A DNA stretch of 64,000 nt from a virus, in the IMG/VR virus record IMGVR_UViG_3300032323_003610, positions 1 to 64,000 of that record. One strand, given 5' to 3'. Under the pieces are notes generated by a model. The model had not been told where the DNA came from. It made no database searches and saw nothing but the letters and a program-made list of their open reading frames with translations. The translations under genes and the position numbers were made by a program. Positions 1-7,541 of the stretch are shown one piece after another. Position 1 is the first letter of the stretch; each line of letters opens with the position of its first letter.

Positions 1-1676
1 AGACTGTAGTAGGTAATTACTGCTGTGCTTTGTGGTGCAACTGTGAGTGTAGAATCACCCTGCATGTTTACACTGCTGATACCAGCGGTAATAACGTCAG
101 TATCAGCACCAGAGGTATTGGTGGCAATAAGTGTGATTACTCTACCAGCAACAATATTGCTGAATGCCACTGTAAATGCATCAGTAAAAGTACATTTGAC
201 AAGGTCATCTGTGGTAACATTCAATGTCAATGTAGTGCCAGTTACAACACCTGCATTACGAATTGAGTGTGTGACCAAACCAGTATAATTAGTAGCAGAC
301 ACATTGCCACCTGTGATGTTGCCGGTGGCACTGATTGTGGTTGCCGCAGTCAACGATCCAGTTGATGTGGTACCTACTGTGGTCAAGTTGCCGCCAGTGA
401 TGTTGCCAGTTACACTAACTGTGGTACCTGTATGAGTTGTAGCGTTGACATTGGCACCACCTAGGATATTGCCGCCAGTGATGTTGCCAGTTACACTAAC
501 TGTGGTACCTGTATGAGTTGTAGCGTTGACATTGGCACCACCTAGGATATTGCCACCAGTGATGTTGCCAGTGGCTGAAACTGCGCCGGCTGTGAGTATG
601 TTGCCACCAGTGATGTTGCCAGTGGCTGAAACTGCGCCGGCTGTGAGTATGTTGCCACCAGTGATGTTGCCAATGGCTATCACTGTGCCAGCAGTGGTAA
701 ATTTGGTGGCTGTGACACCGTTGGCCACTGTGACATTGGCCACATCTACTCGAGCATTTGCCGGTGATCCAATGGGTGTGACAGTAAATGTGATTGTTGA
801 TCCTTGTGCTGTGTCAGTTTGATTCTCCAAGGCAGTCATACGGATTTGAGCTAGACTTACGTTGCCCACGTTGCCGCCGCCAAGATTGGTGGCCGCAGTT
901 GCGTTGATTCTAAGCACATCCTGACCGGCCAGCACCTGTGTAGGTGCGTCCACGTTGCCGTTGTATCGACGACCCACGAAACTGGCATATTCAGCATTGC
1001 CATCCATGTAAAATCTGCACGGGAGCGCCGGATTGCCTGTGAGTTGTAGCATGGCGCCGGGAGCACCGGGAGCAATATAATTGCCTGTGGAACTGCCAAT
1101 GATTTCTACGCCGCCTTCTAAAGGATCTTCAGCTGGCACAAATATGCGTAGTTGTCCGTCATCTTTGGCAAAGAAAAATAACGCTTCGGGGTCTGGTACG
1201 CCACCACCGTTGGATTTGTAAAATCCCACATTGCCTACCAGTTGAATTTCAGCGTTGCCTGAAGTTTGAAGAATCATGTCTTCGTCCACGTTGACCATGG
1301 TCAAGATATTGACGTTGGCTGTAAAGTCACCAAAACTTAAAGGTAGTCCGGCGGTGTCTATGGTCAACAAGCCAGTGTTGGATATGTTGGCTCCGGGACC
1401 TGCACGAACACCACCAATTTTGACATCTGTGGCCGGACTTATGTTGCCGCCTACTGTGAGATCGCCAACAATGTTGCCAACGTTGGCAGTGATGGAATTT
1501 ACAACCAAGTTGGCAGTAGACGGTAATGTTACCGGTGTGCCGCCTGGTGTATTAGCAGTGTTTACATAAAATGCATTGGTATCTGGATTCCACCAAAGAC
1601 GATCTTGCTGACCCACATAGGTGGCTGCATTGGCGTTGTTGTCTCGGCTGGTAAAAAAGTTTTGTATGAAGCTCAT
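1..1676 (-). CDS. Tail-fibre-like repeat protein, 3' end cut by window edge
   Basis: The reading frame opens at the ATG at 1676 (MSFIQNFFTSRDNNANAATY) and stays open to base 1, so about 558 residues are visible and the C-terminus is missing. An AGGGG ribosome-binding site lies just upstream. The first ~280 residues are non-repetitive, with a WWNPDTNAFYVN segment. The rest is Gly/Thr/Asn-rich repeats of the type SATGNITGGNILTAGAV, the same repeat family as the 1979-residue gene at 22775-28714. Such repeats usually form elongated beta-structured fibres. It is likely a distal tail or fibre component that meets the host surface. The fibre role is inferred; the frame and the repeats are seen directly. 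Confidence 0.8.
   Translation of the reverse strand, partial: MSFIQNFFTSRDNNANAATYVGQQDRLWWNPDTNAFYVNTANTPGGTPVTLPSTANLVVNSITANVGNIVGDLTVGGNISPATDVKIGGVRAGPGANISNTGLLTIDTAGLPLSFGDFTANVNILTMVNVDEDMILQTSGNAEIQLVGNVGFYKSNGGGVPDPEALFFFAKDDGQLRIFVPAEDPLEGGVEIIGSSTGNYIAPGAPGAMLQLTGNPALPCRFYMDGNAEYASFVGRRYNGNVDAPTQVLAGQDVLRINATAATNLGGGNVGNVSLAQIRMTALENQTDTAQGSTITFTVTPIGSPANARVDVANVTVANGVTATKFTTAGTVIAIGNITGGNILTAGAVSATGNITGGNILTAGAVSATGNITGGNILGGANVNATTHTGTTVSVTGNITGGNILGGANVNATTHTGTTVSVTGNITGGNLTTVGTTSTGSLTAATTISATGNITGGNVSATNYTGLVTHSIRNAGVVTGTTLTLNVTTDDLVKCTFTDAFTVAFSNIVAGRVITLIATNTSGADTDVITAGISSVNMQGDSTLTVAPQSTAVITYYS
391..670 (-). repeat. Tandem 81-bp and 51-bp in-frame repeats in fibre gene
   Basis: An 81-bp unit beginning at 391 recurs at 472 and, partly, at 553. 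A 51-bp unit recurs near 569 and 620. Neighbouring copies are almost identical at the DNA level. Both periods are multiples of three, so copy number can change without breaking the fibre frame. Confidence 0.75.
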
Positions 1677-1687
1677 GTCAGAGCCCC

Positions 1688-2089
1688 TTAGTCGTCAAAG
1701 ACTTCGTCGTTGCTGAGTTCTTGGATAGCTGCTGTAGGAATACCACTTAACTTTTTAATACGATCCACAATGTCATCACGCTCGCCACTCATGTTGTCTT
1801 GTGCCTCTTCGTGCTGTTCAGCTGGTGTGCCATCGTCATAGATGTTTTCTACACCTACAGCTTTTTTCAACAATTCTTGTTTTTGTTGCAAGGGTGGCAT
1901 GAATATTTCTGGATTTTCATCATTGCCAGACGGTGTTGTGCCACTGGAGTTGCTTTCGGCATCTGCCGGGCCTGCTACCACTGCTATGTCAATTAATTCA
2001 GCAGGGTTTTGAATTCTTGGATCGGGTGTGCCACCTTGTGCATGATCCAAGTTATTGGCCAGTGTGCGTAGTATATCTGCGATTTTCAT
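1688..2089 (-). CDS. Hypothetical virion-cluster protein, 133 aa
   Basis: I do not recognise this protein. It begins MKIADILRTLANNLDHAQGG and ends in an acidic tail with DEVFDD. The middle is rich in Pro, Asn, Glu and Gln, with IFMPPLQQKQELLKKAVG as the only obvious amphipathic stretch. The ATG at 2089 is preferred over the upstream TTG at 2095 because AAGGA lies seven bases before it. A late-type TAAATA element sits at 2108-2113. It lies in a tight minus-strand series of small virion-associated genes, so a minor structural role is plausible but unproven. Confidence 0.65.
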   Translation of the reverse strand: MKIADILRTLANNLDHAQGGTPDPRIQNPAELIDIAVVAGPADAESNSSGTTPSGNDENPEIFMPPLQQKQELLKKAVGVENIYDDGTPAEQHEEAQDNMSGERDDIVDRIKKLSGIPTAAIQELSNDEVFDD

Positions 2090-2115
2090 TATCAATTCCT
2101 TGTTGTATATTTACC

Positions 2116-2499
2116 TTACCTAGGATAACCTTTAAAAGCTCGCACAGGACTGGTAGTATCAACATAGCCAGGTTCTTCACTGGCATCTGAACTCACAAGA
2201 ATTTTTCCGCCTGAAATATCAGTCATTGCCAGTGCTGCATCTATTACAGGATCAACTGTTTCATTGAAACCGGCTACAATGCCATACATGCCCATGGCAC
2301 TTTCGGTGTTCCATTTGGGCAGATCTTTTCCAGCACCACCTAGATCAGCTCGGGCACGAGCCATGGCCACACCAAATCTATAACTGCGGTAAGCATCGTT
2401 GTTGCGTAATCCTGGCAACATGTAGGTATCATGCATGGGTCCGCTGGCTTCAACTGGCAGTTTGCCACGACTTTCAGTCACAAACTCTCTAGCTCTCAT
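2116..2499 (-). CDS. Small virion-associated protein with MRAREF N-terminus
   Basis: A 127-residue protein of unknown function. It starts MRAREFVTESRGKLP and ends RAFKGYPR. The next gene upstream has the same layout (MRAQEFIVERDGQIG at the start, KGFGGYPR at the end), so the two look like diverged tandem paralogues. The start overlaps the upstream stop by four bases (ATGA), indicating translational coupling. The first ten residues resemble T4 capsid-targeting peptides (MKTYQEFIAEA type) followed by a possible gp21 cleavage site after the Glu. That reading is inference. No catalytic motif is visible. Confidence 0.65.
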   Translation of the reverse strand: MRAREFVTESRGKLPVEASGPMHDTYMLPGLRNNDAYRSYRFGVAMARARADLGGAGKDLPKWNTESAMGMYGIVAGFNETVDPVIDAALAMTDISGGKILVSSDASEEPGYVDTTSPVRAFKGYPR

Positions 2500-2867
2500 C
2501 TTGGATATCCGCCAAAACCCTTGATAGGACTTTGTTTATTGGTAGACTCAAGTTCTTGGCTTTCCATATCGCCGTTGTTCAAGTCTGTGTGAACTGCTCC
2601 TGCAGCCTTGAACGCCTGCAATAACATGTTGTGTTCTTCTTCAGTATAGGGATATGCGCCGCGGCTCTTGCCTATCCAGGATTTTGCATCCATGTCTATA
2701 ACATTGTTAGATCCGTCTGCCATGGCGGCTGCCATCATTACGCGGTTAAGAGTATAGTCACTGTTGGCTCGTTCTCCGTCGCTGAACAGGGTCAGTCCTC
2801 GAGTGGCGACCTGGCGACGTTTTCCAATTTGGCCGTCGCGTTCGACTATAAACTCTTGGGCTCGCAC
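2496..2867 (-). CDS. Small virion-associated protein, paralogue of its neighbour
   Basis: A 123-residue protein starting at a GTG at 2867 (MRAQEFIVERDGQ) two bases after the stop of the previous gene, without a clear ribosome-binding site, so probably coupled. It shares its N-terminal MRA-EF motif and C-terminal GYPR motif with the gene at 2116-2499. The central part (NRVMMAAAMADGS, then YPYTEEEHNMLLQAFKAAG) looks helical. Unknown function. The shared N-terminus suggests delivery into the prohead by a targeting peptide, which remains a hypothesis. Confidence 0.62.
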   Translation of the reverse strand: MRAQEFIVERDGQIGKRRQVATRGLTLFSDGERANSDYTLNRVMMAAAMADGSNNVIDMDAKSWIGKSRGAYPYTEEEHNMLLQAFKAAGAVHTDLNNGDMESQELESTNKQSPIKGFGGYPR

Positions 2868-2869
2868 AA

Positions 2870-3160
2870 TTATGAGCCAGCGCCTATCACGCCTGATTGA
2901 GCTGAACTTGCTGTGCCCAGTTCTAGAGCAGTAAACGGTGTGCCTGTTATTGTGACTCGATTTCCAGCTCCAGAATACACTTCAAATATGGTATTGGCCG
3001 GAATTGAGATTGGGGAGCTATAAATGTTTCCAGCTGCCGAGGCAGTGCCCAAGGCAGTGGCAAATACCTGATAGGTCACAGCATTGGCTGTGGTAGAAAT
3101 TTGCAACTTGTCTGTGTAGACAACAGTGTTAGATAGACTTGTATATACGTTTGCGGGCAT
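2870..3160 (-). CDS. Small beta-rich structural protein, 96 aa
   Basis: Starts MPANVYTSLSNTVVYTDKLQ with an AAGGAAAA ribosome-binding site. Composition is Ala, Thr, Ser, Val and Gly-rich, with alternating hydrophobic residues typical of beta-strands, and no Cys. It reads like a small head-decoration or fibre-attachment protein. The 105-residue protein at 32264-32581 has a similar size and style, but I cannot claim homology. Function unknown. Confidence 0.6.
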   Translation of the reverse strand: MPANVYTSLSNTVVYTDKLQISTTANAVTYQVFATALGTASAAGNIYSSPISIPANTIFEVYSGAGNRVTITGTPFTALELGTASSAQSGVIGAGS

Positions 3161-3176
3161 TTTTTATTTTCCTTGT

Positions 3177-3719
3177 TTACCAGGCTCTGCAAGACCAGTA
3201 ACGAGCCTTGGTTCTAGGACCAGGATTGGCACAGTTATGGCGAGCTCTAAAACTCTTGCGTCTTGCGGGATTAGATTTTTTGATCTTCATGTTGGGATCG
3301 CCAAAGTTTACTTTTTTAACGTTGCCAGTGGCAGGATCGCGCACATACACTTTGGATTTTTTAACATCGCCTTTCATGGGTTTGCCCAGAGGCACTTCAC
3401 GACCTTGATATTTGGCTTCGTCCATTTCTTCGTCAATGTCGCTCATGGTATCAACCGGAGCATCATCGATGGCCTTGGCCAGGACTTGTCCAGCGCCTTG
3501 ATCTTCATCAAGTTCAACGTCTTCACACAGTTCTGCCCATTGACCCAAGGCTGAATAAATTTCATCAGTGGCATCCAACAGGATAGCCGAGCCTTCGGTG
3601 GCCATGATATAGGTTTCTATCAAAGTACCGTCTTCCAGTTCAATTTCAAAGTCATCGCCGGCAGCAGGTGTATCTACCCACTGTTCGGCTTCAACAATAT
3701 AGTCTCGAAGTGTTTTCAT
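3177..3719 (-). CDS. Virion-associated protein with basic CANPGP C-terminal domain
   Basis: A 180-residue, two-part protein. Residues 1-11 (MKTLRDYIVEA) are strikingly like the T4 capsid-targeting sequence, followed by an acidic region. The last ~70 residues are strongly basic: KVYVRDPATGNVKKVNFGD, then NPARRKSFRARHNCANPGP and TKARYWSC. I remember this C-terminal module from many marine T4-like phages, where it is annotated only as structural or hypothetical. The acidic front and basic back fit an internal head protein that contacts DNA, by inference. It is one base from the next gene downstream of gp4 and gp16. Confidence 0.68.
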   Translation of the reverse strand: MKTLRDYIVEAEQWVDTPAAGDDFEIELEDGTLIETYIMATEGSAILLDATDEIYSALGQWAELCEDVELDEDQGAGQVLAKAIDDAPVDTMSDIDEEMDEAKYQGREVPLGKPMKGDVKKSKVYVRDPATGNVKKVNFGDPNMKIKKSNPARRKSFRARHNCANPGPRTKARYWSCRAW

Positions 3720-3720
3720 T

Positions 3721-5577
3721 TTACTTGAATTCTTTGTATAACTTCATGAGGCTCAGTTCAAGATCTGCACTTTCTTCCATGCTGACTTGTCTACGCAACT
3801 GACTGGCCAACACAGGAACTGTGCTTTGACCAGTTGATTTAGGACCGTTCAGGCCGCCCGAATACTGCATAGCATCGTCGCTGGTTTCGGTATTGGTTGG
3901 CCAGTCGGGTGAGTTTTCTTCCAAAGACTCACATCCACAAGGTGTTGATCCACAGGTGCTACACTCAGAACCTTGACTGCTAAGTCCGGCCATTTTCAAC
4001 AGTTCAGCTAACTTGTCAGCATCAGCACCATCTGCACTGATTGTGATGTTCTTGCTGGGCTGACCGTCTTGGCCTGTGCTCATGTTTACACTAACATTCA
4101 TACCTTCGGTAAGTGCCTGTTTAAACTGACGATCAAGGCTTTCGTAAACGCCGGCGCCAAAGTTGTAGCCGCCTTTGCTTGATTTGGTTGCAACTGGGGC
4201 TGTGGCAACTGATCCAGCAGTGGTTGTTTCTTCCACTGCTTCGTCTTTCTTTTTCTTTTCAGGCAAACCTTTGAGCTTGGTAGAAGCAAAGTCTTTAACA
4301 TCACTCTTCTTCATGGTCTTGGCAACTTTTTTCAGTTCTGGGCTTGCGCCTTTAATTTTTTCACCCTTCTGCATGGCATGAGCCATGCCCATAAACTTTT
4401 GTTGAGCTTTGCTGACAGCTTTTTCTGCAATGGGTTGTTCTTCTGCACGTTCTGCATGTTGTGTCAGCATGTAGTCTCTGGCGGTGTCAATGTATTCTTT
4501 GGCCAAGGTGATTTTTTTCTGTACCCACTCTGGCAAGTTTTCGTCGTCGCGCAAGATACGGTGCAGTTCTTTGGCCGCACTCATGATGGTGTGCATCTGT
4601 TCTTTGGCCATGTCGCCTTCACGATCATACTCGCCACGGTCTGCTGAATCTGCACTTTCACTGCTCATGTTGCTTTGACGTGTCATCATGACACCGTCGG
4701 TATCCAGATCTTCTTTGGTCTTGCTAGGACGGCCGGCTTTGTACTTGTAGCTCTTGGCTGTCACACGCTCGGGTCCTTTGGCTGGACCTTTTGGACGACC
4801 TTTTTTCTTAGGACCTGTGTCAACTTCTGTATCGTCCTTGGGCTCGTCCTGAACCTTGCGAGTATAACGTGTTGAATAGCCTGTGTCTTTGACATCATAA
4901 CGAGGATGTTTGTCTGTGGCGGACATGCTCTTGGCCACTTCTGGATCAAATGCTGTGCCGGTACTGCGACTTTTTTTCTTGTCAGCAGCTGCCTTCTTCA
5001 TGGTTTCTTTACGGTTGCCGTCCTTGTCTAAGTCAATGTAGTCTGGCTTTGCCGCTTCTTTAACAGGATATGACTTGCCGTCTACTTTGAATTCTTTGGC
5101 ACCTTGCGCACGAGCTTTGACCAGTTCGCCCGAAAATTCGTTGCCTTCTTCCATGTCAGCTTCGTCCATCTTGTTGTAGCGATTGCGAATCTGACTCATT
5201 TTGTCTTTACTGGCTCCCTCACGTCCCGCTTTACGAAGTGCATCCATACCTTGCTTGCCGTATTTTTTGTTGCCGATGTAGGCCTGAAGTGCGCTTTCGT
5301 CTACTTCGGTTTCTTCAACACTTTCCTTAGCACGTAATTTTTTTAATACTGCGCCGGCAACTTTCTCACCGCGCTCTTTACTACCGTATTCTTTGCCTGC
5401 ACTTTTGGCAATCTTTGCAAACATTTTTCCAGGCTTGCCAATGTCTTGGCCTGCGGCAGCTTTCTTGGCTGAGTAATCAGCCTTTTCCACAACGGCGGCA
5501 CTTTCAGTCAACTGTGTTGCATCTTGTTTTTTAGCCAAGTCGGCTAAGCGTTTGTTGAGATCGTAAAAAAATGTCAT
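3721..5577 (-). CDS. Large charged virion-cluster protein with AT-hook-like motifs
   Basis: A 618-residue protein dominated by Lys, Glu, Asp and Ala, probably largely disordered or helical. It starts MTFFYDLNKRLADLAKKQ, with an AAAGGAT ribosome-binding site. Visible motifs are: YIGNKKYGKQGMDALRKAG near 100; a D-x-D-x-DG calcium-loop-like motif near 181-187 and another near 290-295; two GRP cores in basic context (KKKGRPKG near 260 and KAGRPSK near 281) that resemble AT-hooks; and a Cys cluster at about 539, 542, 547 and 549. Together these suggest a DNA-contacting internal head protein. That is inference; I do not recognise a named family. Confidence 0.66.
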   Translation of the reverse strand: MTFFYDLNKRLADLAKKQDATQLTESAAVVEKADYSAKKAAAGQDIGKPGKMFAKIAKSAGKEYGSKERGEKVAGAVLKKLRAKESVEETEVDESALQAYIGNKKYGKQGMDALRKAGREGASKDKMSQIRNRYNKMDEADMEEGNEFSGELVKARAQGAKEFKVDGKSYPVKEAAKPDYIDLDKDGNRKETMKKAAADKKKSRSTGTAFDPEVAKSMSATDKHPRYDVKDTGYSTRYTRKVQDEPKDDTEVDTGPKKKGRPKGPAKGPERVTAKSYKYKAGRPSKTKEDLDTDGVMMTRQSNMSSESADSADRGEYDREGDMAKEQMHTIMSAAKELHRILRDDENLPEWVQKKITLAKEYIDTARDYMLTQHAERAEEQPIAEKAVSKAQQKFMGMAHAMQKGEKIKGASPELKKVAKTMKKSDVKDFASTKLKGLPEKKKKDEAVEETTTAGSVATAPVATKSSKGGYNFGAGVYESLDRQFKQALTEGMNVSVNMSTGQDGQPSKNITISADGADADKLAELLKMAGLSSQGSECSTCGSTPCGCESLEENSPDWPTNTETSDDAMQYSGGLNGPKSTGQSTVPVLASQLRRQVSMEESADLELSLMKLYKEFK

Positions 5578-5581
5578 TGTA

Positions 5582-6190
5582 TTATCCTTTGGGGTTTGCG
5601 CCAGTAGCTGGGCGTGGTGGGCGTTTTACTTTTGTCATTGGGCTGTCATTGCCCATGGGTAAATCATTTGTGGTCTTGGCAGGCGGTGTCTTGCCTCCGG
5701 CCACAGTAAACTCACTGCGGTAAGCATTCTTTAATACAGCATGCTCATTGTATGGAGCCGAATAATCAGCACTCAAGGCTTTTTGTTCTGCGTCAGGAGC
5801 AGGATAGTCTGTGTCGGTCAGAAGATCTGTGTTTTGATCCGCAATCTTTTCTTTTTCTAGGGCCATGCTGTCTTCATGTGCAGTGGTCAACATGATGATT
5901 CGATTGGGATCCATAAACAGCAGCTGAGCAATCTGTTTGATCTGTGGCTCAATGGCTGGGTAGCGGAATTCCACATCCATGCTGGTCACTGAATCGTTGC
6001 TGTGTGCAGGAAAGTCTGCAGGTTTGGCCTGTACCGGTGTGGTTTTGGTCTTGCCAATCTTTACTGGGTCAAACTGTTGAAGTTTTTGTTCCAGTTGTTT
6101 GATCATGTCTGGAGCAACATCGCCTACAATTTTGATTCGGTACGTGTAGGTTCTTTGGCTTTCGGACAGGTATTCGTGAAATTTTTTCAT
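5582..6190 (-). CDS. Conserved phage structural protein, 202 aa
   Basis: Starts MKKFHEYLSESQRTYTYRIK, with AGGGA eight bases before the ATG and a late promoter core at 6209-6214. The N-terminal eleven residues again look like a capsid-targeting peptide. The following ~90 residues (IKIVGDVAPDMIKQLEQKL, then SMDVEFRYPAIEPQIKQ) suggest a small alpha/beta domain, and the C-terminal third is Pro-rich and unstructured. I recall similar proteins near gp16 or gp4 in T4-like marine phages without a known role. It probably enters the prohead or binds the head. Confidence 0.65.
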   Translation of the reverse strand: MKKFHEYLSESQRTYTYRIKIVGDVAPDMIKQLEQKLQQFDPVKIGKTKTTPVQAKPADFPAHSNDSVTSMDVEFRYPAIEPQIKQIAQLLFMDPNRIIMLTTAHEDSMALEKEKIADQNTDLLTDTDYPAPDAEQKALSADYSAPYNEHAVLKNAYRSEFTVAGGKTPPAKTTNDLPMGNDSPMTKVKRPPRPATGANPKG

Positions 6191-6211
6191 ATTTTTATCC
6201 CTATATGATAT

Positions 6212-6712
6212 TTATGCTTTGTTATCTTTTTGGTCTCGACTGTTGATCAAGCGTTCCAGTAGATCGTTACGATTCAACACCTGGCCGTGAGCTGTTTCCA
6301 CAGTGGTTTCTGGCTCATTACGACGTTGGTCTTGATCCATTTTGAGTTTTTTCAATTGCAGATCCACCATCTTTAACTTCTTGTTCAACTTGGCTGTTTT
6401 GGCTGTGAGTGCATGACCCAGCATGGTACCGGCAACAGCAAAGATTTCACTTGAAAAACGGCTGTCCACATTGAATCCCAAATCCATGAGATTATCAAAT
6501 GTTTCTTGAGCTTTGGCCGCTAGATCGTCCAGTTCCTGATCGCCTGTTTCTAAATCTCGCACTGTGGGCAAGGCCGCATCTATTTTGTCTATGGTTGCAT
6601 CAAGATTGGCCAATTGTGCTCGAGTTTCGTCCACTGTGATTGTAGCCGGACCAGGCAGGTCAGTCTGCTCTATTTTATCAAATTCAAACAGTTCTTCAAG
6701 GCGTTTAGTCAT
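6212..6712 (-). CDS. 16: Terminase small subunit gp16-like
   Basis: A 166-residue protein that fits the T4 gp16 pattern: a short N-terminal segment with LPGPATITVDE, then a helical core of about residues 60-118 (SEIFAVAGTMLGHALTAKTA followed by KLNKKLKMVDLQLKKLK) that parallels the [20 protein letters not shown] core of T4 gp16. The small subunit recognises DNA and stimulates the large terminase during packaging. The large subunit gp17 is not in this window. A late-type TAAATA at 6717-6722 sits only four bases from the ATG and no ribosome-binding site is evident. Similarity was judged by eye; alternative starts are possible. Confidence 0.7.
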   Translation of the reverse strand: MTKRLEELFEFDKIEQTDLPGPATITVDETRAQLANLDATIDKIDAALPTVRDLETGDQELDDLAAKAQETFDNLMDLGFNVDSRFSSEIFAVAGTMLGHALTAKTAKLNKKLKMVDLQLKKLKMDQDQRRNEPETTVETAHGQVLNRNDLLERLINSRDQKDNKA

Positions 6713-6738
6713 ACCATATTTACCGCTGGTACAATAAG

Positions 6739-7176
6739 TTATTTTTTCTTGGCGCCCTGATGATAGATCATGTCTTCATTAATAACTCTAAAGGTCAGGC
6801 CGTTTTTTCTTGCCCATTTGGTTGCCGAGTCCCATTTGGCATAGTTCACAGCCACTATGGCTCGATCTCGATCATTCATTCGGCTTTCGATCAGGCTTTG
6901 TTTTTTGGGTTTGATTTCTATCAGTTCAGCCACAGTTGTGTTGTTGCGGCCGCGGTAGGTCACCAGGAAATCTGGCACATACATGCTTTGTTTGCCAGTT
7001 ATGGGATTGCGATAAGGTATGCTAATGCTTTCGCTGGCCCACTGCAACACGTTGTCGTTTGAATCCAAAAACATCATGAATGTCAATTCCCACCCTGAAC
7101 GATAACGGGGAGTGCCGCGACCCACATATTTGGCAGAATTTTTTACCACATACGCACCCTGTCTAAAATTGGGCAT
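6739..7176 (-). CDS. 4: Head completion protein gp4
   Basis: A 145-residue protein with strong resemblance to T4 gp4. It carries AYVVKNSAKYVGRGTPRYRS, then WELTFMMFLDSNDNVLQWAS, IPYRNPITGKQSMYVPDFLV, and the nuclease-like VAELIEIKPKKQ. In T4, gp4 (also called gp50/gp65-associated head completion) acts on filled heads before tail joining. The pattern E30 ... PDF ... E-x-K resembles a restriction-endonuclease fold (TnsA-like), as seen in the family. The length matches the family. It is the tightest match among the small head genes here. Confidence 0.88.
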   Translation of the reverse strand: MPNFRQGAYVVKNSAKYVGRGTPRYRSGWELTFMMFLDSNDNVLQWASESISIPYRNPITGKQSMYVPDFLVTYRGRNNTTVAELIEIKPKKQSLIESRMNDRDRAIVAVNYAKWDSATKWARKNGLTFRVINEDMIYHQGAKKK

Positions 7177-7179
7177 GCC

Positions 7180-7539
7180 TCAAATCCTGATATTTCTAGC
7201 CACGTACTGGTTGGGCTGTGTGGGTGCATTTACACCCAGCAAGGTGCTGGAGCTGCGTATGCCATTTAGATAGTAGGCCAAGGTCAGGGTAACCTCGGGT
7301 GCTGATTGTCCTTGGAACTGTTGCAACAGATCCATTACAGGAATGCCGGTCTGATGACTTACTCTAAATACTGATACTGTAAAATTTCCTGCTGCTTCAA
7401 GTGATCCAAACACTGATTTGAAATAACTCAGCACTGCATCGTAAGCGTCAACCGGAACCTGTTGTTCATAGCCATAAAATCTGTCAAATATCTGAACGGT
7501 TAAATCAGTCTTGGTGTTGATAGCATTTACCGAAGCCAC
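7180..7539 (-). CDS. Conserved tail or neck virion protein, 119 aa
   Basis: Starts at a GTG at 7539 (MASVNAINTKTDLTVQIFDR) preceded by a near-perfect GGAGGAT site. The protein is alpha/beta in character (VLSYFKSVFGSLEAAGNFTV, then VTLTLAYYLNGIRSSSTLLG) and ends at the RNIRI terminus. Short proteins of this type follow the tail-tube genes in T4-like marine phages, annotated as structural. It lies three bases from the tube-like gene and three from gp4, so a role at the tail or head-tail junction is likely. No specific function can be assigned. Confidence 0.65.
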   Translation of the reverse strand: MASVNAINTKTDLTVQIFDRFYGYEQQVPVDAYDAVLSYFKSVFGSLEAAGNFTVSVFRVSHQTGIPVMDLLQQFQGQSAPEVTLTLAYYLNGIRSSSTLLGVNAPTQPNQYVARNIRI

Positions 7540-7541
7540 GA

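Noticed and set aside
857-1099. 80-codon minus-strand frame inside the left-edge fibre gene
   Set aside because: Wrong frame relative to the open fibre frame. Composition is random-like.
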